A stretch of DNA of 8,776 nucleotides from an uncultured Prevotella sp. (GCA_934219025.1 CAKQDG010000088.1:1-8776); one strand, 5' to 3'. Positions 1-6,447 are shown, counted from the first letter of the stretch. The notes: generated by a model from the sequence alone, not told the origin. Translations and numbers: made by a program.

Positions 1-2
1 TC

Positions 3-80
3 AAAGTATTGGCTAAACGTCTGTATGGCAAGCTGTTTGCTGACAAAGGATATATCTCTCAAAAACTTTTTGACTTATTC
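3..80 (+). pseudogene. IS982-family transposase fragment, 5' end off the window, 3' truncated
   Basis: Frame 3 of the plus strand reads KVLAKRLYGKLFADKGYISQ followed by KLFDLF, which matches from memory the part of IS982-family DDE transposases around the second catalytic Asp (the D of ADKGYI). After about base 80 the match stops abruptly and the bases become the antisense of the phosphoesterase gene at 59-469. The segment with the catalytic Glu, expected some 50 residues further on, is absent, so this copy cannot be active. The rest of the element, if present, lies left of the window. Family assignment rests on about 26 residues. Confidence 0.75.
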
Positions 81-469
81 ACGCTTCGCTCTGTTGCAAA
101 AGCATCCTGTGGTTCTATGTGTCCCCAAAGAGTTGAAACGATAAGGTCTGTATCTTCAGAAAGAGGGATGACAGCGTTATAATAATATTTTACATTGGAG
201 CGCACTGACAAGCACCACCCATCATGGAGTTGTCCCAAATCATAGCCTTTGTAAAACTCATGATTTCCTGGTATGACTACTACTTGCTTGAAATGCTCAG
301 ATGCCCAATCCCAGAAAGGATGCTTGAGAAAACTTTCATCACCCAAATATCCCATGTCACCGGCTAAGACCAAGATGTCGGCAACGGGTTGAATCGGATG
401 GTTCTCCAAGTACAAAGTATTCTCCATAAATTCCAAATGTAAATCAGAAGCATATTGTATCTTAGCCAT
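59..469 (-). pseudogene. Calcineurin-like metallophosphoesterase, C-terminally truncated
   Basis: The N-terminal half of a calcineurin-like phosphoesterase is clear: D9-x-H11 (SDLHLEF), G37-D38 (LAGDMG) and G68-N-H-E71 (IPGNHEF), which bind the two metal ions in this superfamily. The protein ends after 136 residues, whereas relatives run to roughly 240-270. The later His motifs that complete the metal site are missing. Native sequence continues to about ATERSVN (residue 131). The last residues, KSKSF, are the antisense of IS982 transposase codons, so the gene was cut at about base 77-80. It starts 2 bp after the stop of the AbiEii-like gene and is the last gene of that operon. It is probably inactive. 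A substrate cannot be inferred; relatives act on nucleotides, nucleic acids or phosphoproteins. Confidence 0.8.
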
Positions 470-471
470 AA

Positions 472-1248
472 CTACAGCATTGACTTCTTAAGTTGTTCTA
501 TAATCTGTTGGCTTGTCACATTGCCAAGTCCTGCCGATTTGATAAAATCAGCGTTTGGCAAATCCTGCATGATAGCAGTACAAAAGCAATCAACATCTGC
601 TTTCAATGTGTCGGGCAATTCATATCTGCTTGTTGGAGTAAGCATCGCTGCGAGACGAAAGACATCTTTCTTGTGCTTGGCTATATGCTTGCTATCCACA
701 CTCTCGCCTTTAGCTTTTCTTTGGCTCAAATCCAAAAAGGCTTTGCTCTTCAAACAGATAAGGCTCTCGATGTTTGCAATATGCACACCATCTTCTTGCA
801 GACTATGCTCTATCGTAAAACGATAATAGTCATTATCCATGAGTATTGCCGACAAACTTGAAAGGTCTTCGTCCACAGGAATCGGCGTGATACGAGCTTC
901 CTCTGGGAATTTCATCAAACCAAGACTACGTGAGAAAAGTTCTACCTGATATGGAAAATCAAGTTCGGTAGGTCTCATGAAACGAAAATATTCGTGTCTT
1001 GGTTCTACATTCTCATTTACTCCCTTGTTACGCTGCTCATAATTGCCCTTCTTAACAAACTCCCAGAATTTTGCGACAAACTCAGCAGATAAAGCCTCAA
1101 CTATCAAGATGATGTCTATATCCTTTGTGGCACGAGGTACTTGGGCATACAAATCCTCGTGGATTTCACATGCCGTACCACCGATAATGACATAATTGTC
1201 CTCAAAACCTTTGAAGAACTCCTTAAATGTTTCTATTCCTCTTACCAT
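472..1248 (-). CDS. AbiEii-like nucleotidyltransferase (putative type IV toxin)
   Basis: This 258-residue protein has the nucleotidyltransferase signature of the AbiEii/MNT-like group: I22-GGTA-26 (the GG[T/S] loop), followed by R39-ATKDID45, with D43 and D45 as likely metal ligands. A second conserved region has LICLKSKAFLDL near 164-174 and KHKKD at 191-195, typical of AbiEii-like proteins. In the studied AbiE systems AbiEii is a GTP-binding nucleotidyltransferase toxin countered by AbiEi. MenT relatives add nucleotides to tRNA 3' ends. The start ATG at 1246-1248 overlaps the end of the upstream winged-helix gene by 7 bp, the arrangement expected for a translationally coupled antitoxin-toxin pair. 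It is full length with both motifs intact. Toxicity is inferred, and a housekeeping nucleotidyltransferase role is possible. Confidence 0.75.
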   Translation of the reverse strand: MVRGIETFKEFFKGFEDNYVIIGGTACEIHEDLYAQVPRATKDIDIILIVEALSAEFVAKFWEFVKKGNYEQRNKGVNENVEPRHEYFRFMRPTELDFPYQVELFSRSLGLMKFPEEARITPIPVDEDLSSLSAILMDNDYYRFTIEHSLQEDGVHIANIESLICLKSKAFLDLSQRKAKGESVDSKHIAKHKKDVFRLAAMLTPTSRYELPDTLKADVDCFCTAIMQDLPNADFIKSAGLGNVTSQQIIEQLKKSML

Positions 1249-2213
1249 GGCATTTCATCAATTAATCGTTCCAACTCAATTTGTATCCGCTCGTCTTCAT
1301 TGTCTTTTAATGAAAGATAAAGTGATAATTTATCAACTACTCCGGTAGAACTTAGCATTCGTGGATTATACTTCCACACTTGTATCTCGTTTTGACCAAA
1401 CTGCTTGTCTGCTGCTACTTTCAATGCCTTAAAATCTTTCTTCGAAACAGCGCAGCATTGACTTGATTCTTCATTAAGCATAGTATAGGAAGACAAGGCA
1501 TTTACCCCACTTATCATCTGACCTTCAAGAAGAGCATCCGTATAATAAAGCTGTTCTATCGGAGAGCCTAACATTGGCAAAGCCTTGTTCCAAAGTTCAC
1601 GGTAGCTTAACTCAATCTGTACAGTCTTGGTCTTAGCACCGTCCAACTTTATCAAGTCTTTGGAGGTAAGCCAACGCAATGCCTTGTTTACAGTTGCATA
1701 AGAAACGTCAAACTTATCACTCAGCCCATAACCATTAGCCCCAACAATTGAGTCTAATTGCAAATGATAAAGCAATAAGCATTGGGCAAAAGGAGGAATA
1801 CTTTCCTTCAAATCAGCCCCAACCTTTCTATCAGGCTTAATATCAAGCAAGAGAGATGGCAAGAACATTTGTTTGCCTGGAATAATGAAGTTGACCTTTT
1901 GTGCCACTAATCTTATCTTATTATAAGATGAGATGCACGGAGTTATTAATATGACAACAAGTTTTCCCTGTCTATGTATAATCTCTAAGAATTTCTTCAT
2001 CTGCGCAGGTGGCACAGAATCGCCATCTTCTATGTAAGCAAACAAAACGTGTTGTCCCAACACATGCCCTTCATAAAAAGAGAAGTTGGAAGACACATTC
2101 AGAGGAAGTCCTTCCAACAAACCTTTATTTGCTGGTTCTAAAGCAACATCTTCGCCCAACGTCTTGCCGAAATATGCAGCTGTTTCATTTATGTAATATC
2201 GAATATTGCACAT
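1242..2213 (-). CDS. AbiEi-like winged-helix regulator (putative antitoxin)
   Basis: This 323-residue protein has an uncharacterised N-terminal part (1-135) with a hydrophobic beta-strand stretch (KLVVILIT, 84-91). A winged helix-turn-helix follows at about 142-205, with YATVNKALRWL as the probable recognition helix and a wing at DGAKTKTVQIEL. The C-terminal part contains ISGVNALSSYTML (234-246), reminiscent of the AbiEi C-terminal domain, where the antitoxin activity of studied AbiEi proteins resides. It is the first gene of the operon, overlaps the AbiEii-like gene, and has a strong promoter plus a perfect palindrome at its start codon. That fits a DNA-binding antitoxin repressing its own operon, as AbiEi does. 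The domain order (wHTH in the middle rather than at the N-terminus) differs from classical AbiEi, so the family assignment is partly based on context. Confidence 0.65.
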   Translation of the reverse strand: MCNIRYYINETAAYFGKTLGEDVALEPANKGLLEGLPLNVSSNFSFYEGHVLGQHVLFAYIEDGDSVPPAQMKKFLEIIHRQGKLVVILITPCISSYNKIRLVAQKVNFIIPGKQMFLPSLLLDIKPDRKVGADLKESIPPFAQCLLLYHLQLDSIVGANGYGLSDKFDVSYATVNKALRWLTSKDLIKLDGAKTKTVQIELSYRELWNKALPMLGSPIEQLYYTDALLEGQMISGVNALSSYTMLNEESSQCCAVSKKDFKALKVAADKQFGQNEIQVWKYNPRMLSSTGVVDKLSLYLSLKDNEDERIQIELERLIDEMPW

Positions 2214-2239
2214 AATAACACTATTAATATTATGTGCAA
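2206..2239. promoter_or_regulatory. Perfect 12-bp inverted repeat, candidate operator of the AbiE-like operon
   Basis: The arms TTGCACATAATA (2206-2217) and TATTATGTGCAA (2228-2239) are exact reverse complements with a 10-bp spacer. One arm covers the ATG of the winged-helix gene (2211-2213). The other covers part of the -7 box (2237-2244), so a protein bound here would block transcription. Known AbiEi proteins repress their promoter through inverted repeats. That this protein binds here is inference. Confidence 0.65.
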
Positions 2240-2269
2240 AAATAGTGATTATATTCTGAATATCAACAA
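2237..2269 (-). promoter_or_regulatory. Bacteroidetes-type promoter of the AbiE-like operon
   Basis: On the minus strand TATTTTTG (2237-2244) matches the Bacteroidetes -7 box TAnnTTTG. TTG at 2264-2266 lies 19 bp upstream, the usual spacing for the -33 element, and a second TTG (2267-2269) adjoins it. The start codon is about 24 bp downstream of the -7 box, giving a short leader that contains half of the palindrome. Confidence 0.75.
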
Positions 2270-2331
2270 TAGAGATAGGATAAATAAAATTTTTTAAGAT
2301 ATAAATTACAACCTAATCCAAGATAATATCG

Positions 2332-2339
2332 TACCTTTG
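2332..2339 (+). promoter_or_regulatory. Bacteroidetes -7 box driving rightward transcription
   Basis: TACCTTTG fits TAnnTTTG and sits in the familiar Bacteroidales context GTACCTTTGCA. No clear TTG is present at the -33 position. Transcription would start near 2345, back to back with the AbiE-like promoter, and runs into sequence with no start codon that ends in a hairpin terminator. Confidence 0.6.
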
Positions 2340-2344
2340 CACCG

Positions 2345-2655
2345 AAGATAAGCGTTCTGTAACACAAGAGTTAGAGCGTCCTCAGGTTCAGTGCTTTGTA
2401 CTTGTTCGGAGGAATCAACAATTTGAGGCTAAAAAGGAGCGGTACAACTTTATCGTTAAGACATTGAGAATAAGCACATTGCATTTGTCGCCCTTTTTCT
2501 CTGCACTTATAAAAAGGGTGATTGTACCGTTTAAAAGATAAAAGCTTAACTATCAGCAATATTCATCTGTTGCATCGGAAAGTGATTGCCGATTACGAAC
2601 TATCAACAAATCTCATATTCTATAGTTAAAGCGCTCACACCGAGCGCTTTTCTTG
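2345..2655 (+). ncRNA. Candidate structured non-coding RNA (about 300 nt), unknown family
   Basis: The stretch between a -7 box (2332-2339) and a hairpin terminator (2628-2655) contains no ATG on the plus strand but several strong pairings. CCTCA 2380-2384 pairs with TGAGG 2424-2428, enclosing TTGTT 2402-2406 with AACAA 2417-2421. CGGTACAA 2440-2447 pairs with TTGTACCG 2522-2529. Stacked directly inside it, the 11-bp stem 2488-2498 with 2511-2521 has one G-U pair. ATCGG/CCGAT near 2575-2595 and AACTAT/ATAGTT near 2599-2626 add weaker stems. I do not recognise it as tmRNA, 6S, RNase P or SRP RNA. It may be an element-encoded regulatory RNA. The 62-codon frame on the opposite strand (2371-2559) is best explained by the same structure and has no family features. 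Confidence 0.45.
2628..2655 (+). terminator. Intrinsic terminator ending the candidate ncRNA
   Basis: The arms AAAGCGCTC (2628-2636) and GAGCGCTTT (2642-2650) are perfect complements with a 5-nt loop, followed by TCTTGTTT. This is a GC-rich hairpin with a U-rich tail in the plus direction. The arm also begins with AAA, so a weaker effect in the other direction is possible. Confidence 0.7.
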
Positions 2656-2659
2656 TTTG

Positions 2660-2697
2660 CGGTCACTCTCGATAGAAATCGATAGTGACCGTTTTTG
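2660..2697 (+). terminator. Second hairpin with T-tract, likely intrinsic terminator
   Basis: CGGTCACTCTCGAT (2660-2673) pairs with ATCGATAGTGACCG (2678-2691) over 14 bp with one mismatch, has a 4-nt AGAA loop, and is followed by TTTTT (2692-2696). It lies only 9 bp after the first hairpin, so the two form a tandem barrier between the ncRNA and the truncated mobile-element gene. As a near-palindrome it could alternatively be a protein-binding site. Confidence 0.6.
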
Positions 2698-2864
2698 CGT
2701 CTATTTTCGTACCACTCTCGTACCGCGAGGGAAAAGCGAAGCTCTGAGCGTGGGCAAGGTGATGGAGGAATTTCACAATGGTGCGCTATCATTCACGACA
2801 GTTCCTTTATCAAGATGCCTGACATGGAGGAGTAACAACAGGTTTAACCAAACAAATTGAGAAA
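2698..2864 (+). other. Leader region upstream of the truncated DNA-binding gene
   Basis: These 167 bp hold no gene I can support. One open frame on the plus strand (2657-2860) would need a TTG start inside the terminator hairpin and has no recognisable motif. The stretch is probably the untranslated leader or the remnant of an upstream mobile-element gene belonging with the zinc-finger gene at 2865. Confidence 0.35.
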
Positions 2865-2972
2865 ATGACCGCAAGTAAAATCGAAATTCACAAAGTATGT
2901 GAGTATTGTGGGAAGACGTTTGTCGCATGGAAATCTACGACACGCTTTTGTAGCAAGACGTGCAATTTCTGA
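2865..2972 (+). pseudogene. Mobile-element zinc-ribbon/HTH DNA-binding protein, only the first ~34 codons
   Basis: The reading frame starts MTASKIEIHKVCEYCGKTF and ends RFCSKTCNF-stop after 35 codons. The C12-x2-C15 and C29-x3-C33 knuckle is the N-terminal zinc ribbon of helix-turn-helix proteins that accompany integrases on Bacteroidales integrative elements, recognised from memory. Those proteins continue for about another 80-100 residues with a MerR/excisionase-like HTH, which is missing here. The match ends at N34 (base 2966), where the Fic gene begins on the other strand. It is a broken remnant marking an old mobile-element end. The start could lie slightly upstream, since the frame stays open before the ATG. 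Confidence 0.7.
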
Positions 2973-3845
2973 CGAGGATGACGGGGAGAGTTGGGATAAA
3001 GCAAACGTACATATCCCTCACTGATAGCAGGTTTCAAATAAAGATTAAGAAAATTGTCTCTTCCCTTTAATTCCAAAGCATCCATCATGCTCTTCACTGA
3101 CAACTCCTGATTTCCGATTACAATAATCAGCCGTTTGATATTAGCATTATCCGTGCGCAACTTGTCCTGTACTTATCCCGTGTTTGTACTCTTCTTGCTG
3201 GTTACTTGTCCCACCTGCAAGGTTCGGCTGTACTTTCCATTCGTCTGTTGCGTGTATATGGAGGTAGCGGTTACGCAAATCCCATTTTTCGCCCAACAAC
3301 AAGTTTCGGAAGAAATGCTCCAAATACACAGGTGTATAATCAATTCCTTTTACGGCGTTCTTGTAATTTGCACGAACCAAGGCGTTACGGAAATACCATG
3401 AATGTCGGGCAAAAAGGTTATTGTCCACCTTGAACCCAATAGAGCGTAGATAGAGAATCGTGAATACCGCAGTTGTGCGGGTATTACCTTCGCAAAAAGC
3501 GTGAATCTGCCACAGACCGGAAACAAATCGCGTGATGTGCTCCACCGTGGCGTCTGTTGATAACCCCTTATAGCTGAACTCTTTCTCTTGACTGATATCA
3601 TAGTCAATGGCTCTTCTCAAATCCTCCCAGTTCAGATAGTTCACAGTATCCCCATCAAGCACCCATTCACGCTTCGTAATATTATAGTCACGCAACTTGC
3701 CAGCATGCTTAAACACACCATCAAAAACTCTACGATGTACAGAGATATAGCCACCCGTGCTGAAATCCAATGTCTGAGACGAAAGTATCTGTAATGTTGA
3801 CCGAGACTTTATCCGCCTCTTGCTTTTAATCATCATCTGGCTCAC
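2966..3845 (-). pseudogene. Fic-domain toxin, frameshifted near 3160 and clipped at its 3' end
   Basis: Fic proteins transfer AMP or related groups from nucleotides to target proteins. The first frame (3147-3845, 232 residues) holds the Fic core, with the motif H115-AFCEGNTR-123 (canonical HPFx[D/E]GNGRxxR) keeping His, Phe, Glu, Gly, Asn and the first Arg. It then stops after STGQVAHG. The adjacent frame (up to 3166, down to 2966) continues with KLRTDNANIKRL and a C-terminal winged-helix region ending SPRHPRQK, typical of larger Fic proteins. One gene has therefore been split by a frameshift around 3160-3170. At 2966 the coding sequence runs into the antisense of the zinc-ribbon gene, losing only the last residues. 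The start overlaps the VbhA-like antitoxin gene by 20 bp (8 bp if ATG at 3831-3833 is used). The catalytic core may still be made as a shortened protein. Confidence 0.85.
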
Positions 3846-4077
3846 ACTGAGTCTTCGACTGATAATAGCTTCTTATCAGTTCGCGAGCTTCATCAATATC
3901 AATCTCGCCCTCAATATGCTTACAAGCCGTAGCCTTTAGGTAATCGGAAGTCTGCAAGCCATCCACGGCCTGCAGTCCGATTGCTGTCTGCCAAATGGAC
4001 GCCTTCTCCTTTTGACTAGGCTCACCTTGACGGATGTATTCGTCGAAGTCGGTGTGATTTTGTTTGATATCACTCAT
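3826..4077 (-). CDS. VbhA-like antitoxin of the Fic protein
   Basis: This small 83-residue protein lies directly upstream of and overlapping the Fic gene. Its layout fits the VbhA antitoxin family, which blocks Fic enzymes by inserting a helix that displaces the ATP gamma-phosphate. The likely inhibitory helix region is around AIGLQAVDGLQ (32-42), with a second helical part IEGEIDIDEARELIRSYY (55-72), and the protein ends in an acidic DDD tail. The textbook [S/T]xxxE[G/N] motif is not evident; the nearest segment has Asp-Gly in place of Glu-Gly and no Ser/Thr at the expected position. The gene is intact while its toxin is damaged. It begins 60 bp after the stop of the GmrSD-like gene, with no recognisable promoter in that gap, so it may be read through from upstream. 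Confidence 0.75.
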   Translation of the reverse strand: MSDIKQNHTDFDEYIRQGEPSQKEKASIWQTAIGLQAVDGLQTSDYLKATACKHIEGEIDIDEARELIRSYYQSKTQCEPDDD

Positions 4078-4137
4078 ACCGGATGTCGTTTTATGTGAAT
4101 TTCATATTGAAGTCTCAACTCTCAACATTGGGCATAA

Positions 4138-5970
4138 CTAAACACTTGGAAATTTGAACATTTCCATTAGCTGTTGTATCAGAGTTTCTGATCTACGCTT
4201 AATATCATCAATAGTCCACGCATCCATTTGAGCCATATCATTGTTAATTTCAAGACCATTCTTGTAACCAATAAACCGCTTACCATCTTTGCTTTGACGA
4301 TCACGCTTCTCTAAGAATGACTTGTTACCCAAAGTACTATTATAGCCAGTGATTGTCAAGTTACCTATTTTATGTGTGTATTCGTTGAGATATCTTTGTG
4401 CAAGTTCCATGTCACCACCAGCAATCATATCAACCCAACTTTGTGGAATATTCGCTCCTTCTGGGAAGATATGCTCAATAGTCCATACATACACATTCTT
4501 CGGAGTACGGGCCCAAAGGTCTGTCCATGTTTCTTGTGTCATAGCAGATTCTGCAAGTTTGCAAAGCATGTATCTGGCTGCACCCACATTCTCCTTATAA
4601 ATGTCACCTTGCAGACTTTTCTTGAACATTTCGTCTGTAGCACAGTTATTGGCTGTACCTAACATTTGCACTATAACCTTGATTACCGCTTTTCCTTTGG
4701 GCTTCTCATCCTCTATATGGGCAATAATGTCCATGAAAATGCGTGTAAGGTCACGAGTACTAGGATAGTCCGTAACATTACGTCTTACAAAATACTTGTT
4801 TAACAACTCTATCAACGTGTTGATGTCTGCATCAGTCAATTCAATTGTTGATTTATACTTCAATACATACATCAGAAGAAGATATGAAGGTGCACCTTGT
4901 ATGTGTTCAAGGTCTTCTAAATTCTTCCTGTATGGATTTTCATTTAGTTCTTGCAGTATCAACCAAGAATAATATTGTCCGCATTCGAGAATATCTATAA
5001 GAAACGAGTTAAGGTCTTTGTTTATCAGCTTCTCAAAGATATTGAGCAAATTCGATTTTGTTGCGACTACTCCAAGTGGGTCTTTCTTCCTGTCGTTATC
5101 ACTACGAAACGGATCGTTCAAAGTACGTTTGAACGCATTGTAATACTGACGGAAGAAACGCTCTTGGGTTCCATAATCATCAGAAAGATATGCCAAAAGG
5201 TGTTGCCAACGATTGAAGCAATCATCAGTTGTGAGATGATTGTATTCAGCCCTTGCCATAATGAGATTTTTCATCAAGTCGATGGCTGTAAGTGGCGTCC
5301 CCCGATTGTTAAGCGACTCAAACAACACATAGGCATCCGAATGAGAAGATACTTCCATCTTTACAAGCATTGCTTGCTTCAGCTTATCATATTTGCCCAA
5401 GAGGAATGCTACCTTATTCTCTGGTGTCATACTCTCCATCTCCTTGTCCATTAGCCAAAGAAAATGTTGATAGCAACGTGATATCTTGCGAACACCAAAG
5501 TATGGTTGCTTCGTTGATACCGATTTCTTCAAGCCAAGTTCATACATAATGAAATTGTAATCTTCCAAATTATTGTTCTGAACCTGAGGAACCAACTTCA
5601 TTTCATTTGGTGACAAGCCGCTTTTCAATGACTTTCGTAATGCCGGAAGAATATCCTCATCATCTTCATCCATAAAGTCTTTATGTTCTTTCAGACGTGT
5701 GTAAATGGCAGCCAAGAAAAGGCTGATAGTAGTCAGTCTTTGTTGTCCGTCAATTACTTCCATATAGGAGTTAATCGAATCACCCAATGGAATGCATATA
5801 ATGGAGCCTATAAAGTATTCAGGATTATTCTCGCTGATATCATCATAGAGAGCATCCCATTCTCTGTAGCTCCATGTGTATTCACGCTGATACTTCGGAA
5901 TGGAATAGTAGAACTTTCCATCCGAAGCAAATATCTCGTATATATGGTATTTATTTACACTTTGTATCAT
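4138..5970 (-). CDS. GmrSD-like type IV restriction protein (DUF262 + DUF1524 HNH)
   Basis: This 610-residue single-chain protein has an N-terminal DUF262 domain (ParB/sulfiredoxin-like fold) with IPKYQREYTW at 24-33, FIGSI at 53-57 and IDGQQRLTT at 73-81, which in GmrS binds and hydrolyses nucleotide. A helical middle (about 100-480) follows. The C-terminal DUF1524 HNH nuclease has IEHIFPEG (H500), HKIGNLT (H533, N537) and NSTLGNKSF (N549). Characterised relatives such as GmrSD, BrxU and SspE-type proteins cut modified phage DNA, for example glucosylated hydroxymethylcytosine or phosphorothioate DNA. All key motifs are present and the length fits fused GmrSD proteins, so it should be functional. 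It lies 24 bp downstream of the methyltransferase remnant and 60 bp upstream of the VbhA-like gene. The exact modification recognised cannot be read from the sequence. Confidence 0.9.
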   Translation of the reverse strand: MIQSVNKYHIYEIFASDGKFYYSIPKYQREYTWSYREWDALYDDISENNPEYFIGSIICIPLGDSINSYMEVIDGQQRLTTISLFLAAIYTRLKEHKDFMDEDDEDILPALRKSLKSGLSPNEMKLVPQVQNNNLEDYNFIMYELGLKKSVSTKQPYFGVRKISRCYQHFLWLMDKEMESMTPENKVAFLLGKYDKLKQAMLVKMEVSSHSDAYVLFESLNNRGTPLTAIDLMKNLIMARAEYNHLTTDDCFNRWQHLLAYLSDDYGTQERFFRQYYNAFKRTLNDPFRSDNDRKKDPLGVVATKSNLLNIFEKLINKDLNSFLIDILECGQYYSWLILQELNENPYRKNLEDLEHIQGAPSYLLLMYVLKYKSTIELTDADINTLIELLNKYFVRRNVTDYPSTRDLTRIFMDIIAHIEDEKPKGKAVIKVIVQMLGTANNCATDEMFKKSLQGDIYKENVGAARYMLCKLAESAMTQETWTDLWARTPKNVYVWTIEHIFPEGANIPQSWVDMIAGGDMELAQRYLNEYTHKIGNLTITGYNSTLGNKSFLEKRDRQSKDGKRFIGYKNGLEINNDMAQMDAWTIDDIKRRSETLIQQLMEMFKFPSV

Positions 5971-5994
5971 AGTTTCTTTTTAAAGTTTAATTTC

Positions 5995-6432
5995 CTAGGA
6001 TGGAACATTCACATAGTTACCAATGTCTTCCTTAACTATATAGCAATCGTTGAGTGCGTGTAAATCCTCTATGTGACTTATCATATTGTCATAATTTTCA
6101 AGATTTTCTATTTCCTCACGCCTTGCTTTACTCATCTCACAAAACTCTTTTTCTTGCTCGAGCCCTGCAAAACGTCGTCCACATAGATTCGCAGCAATGC
6201 CTGTCGTTGAACTTCCGCTGAAAGGGTCGAGGATCCAGTCACCATGATTGGTTGAAGCGAGAATAATGCGGACGAGCAATCGCAAAGGCTTTTGAGTGGG
6301 ATGCTTACCACATGTTTTTTCCCAACGACCAATGGCAGGCATACGCCATACGTCAGTCATTTGTTTGCCGTCATTCAGTTCTTTCATCAAGTCATAGTTG
6401 AAGTTGTAGGAAGCATTGAATGAGAAACTCCG
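5995..6432 (-). pseudogene. DNA (N6-adenine or N4-cytosine) methyltransferase, C-terminal remnant
   Basis: The frame carries RSFSFNASYNFNYDL, then HPTQKP and DPFSGSSTTGIAA, the last two being motif X and AdoMet-binding motif I of N6/N4 methyltransferases with the order IV...X-I. The upstream half, with the catalytic DPP[Y/W/F] motif IV, is gone. In-frame homology begins at about 6426-6432, just after a stop codon (6433-6435), only 13 bp beyond the end of the 97-residue gene. The only starts are internal (TTG at 6388-6390, ATG at 6385-6387), giving at most about 131 residues without catalysis. Motif I has Ser where Gly is more usual (GSSTT). The target sequence is unknown. The fragment sits between the DpnI-like cluster and the GmrSD-like gene. 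Confidence 0.85.
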
Positions 6433-6447
6433 TTAACAAGTAGTACT

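Noticed and set aside
455..861. Two plus-strand open frames of over 120 codons antisense to the nucleotidyltransferase gene
   Set aside because: They lie wholly over a gene with clear family motifs, show low-complexity antisense composition (Cys/Leu/Ser rich) and have no promoter or family features.
2371..2559. 62-codon minus-strand frame in the gap between the AbiE-like operon and the zinc-ribbon gene
   Set aside because: It has no recognisable motif, and the same bases form strong nested hairpins on the plus strand behind a -7 box, which is better explained by a structured RNA.
2657..2860. 67-codon plus-strand frame before the zinc-ribbon gene
   Set aside because: It would start with TTG inside a terminator hairpin and has no family resemblance; it is probably a chance open frame in a leader.
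2888..2965. C-terminal extension of the Fic frame into the zinc-ribbon gene
   Set aside because: The residues after PRHPRQK are simply the antisense of the zinc-ribbon coding sequence, created by the joint at 2966, not native Fic sequence.
4951..5454. 167-codon plus-strand open frame inside the GmrSD-like gene
   Set aside because: It is antisense to a full-length protein with DUF262 and HNH motifs, and no initiation signal or conserved motif supports it.
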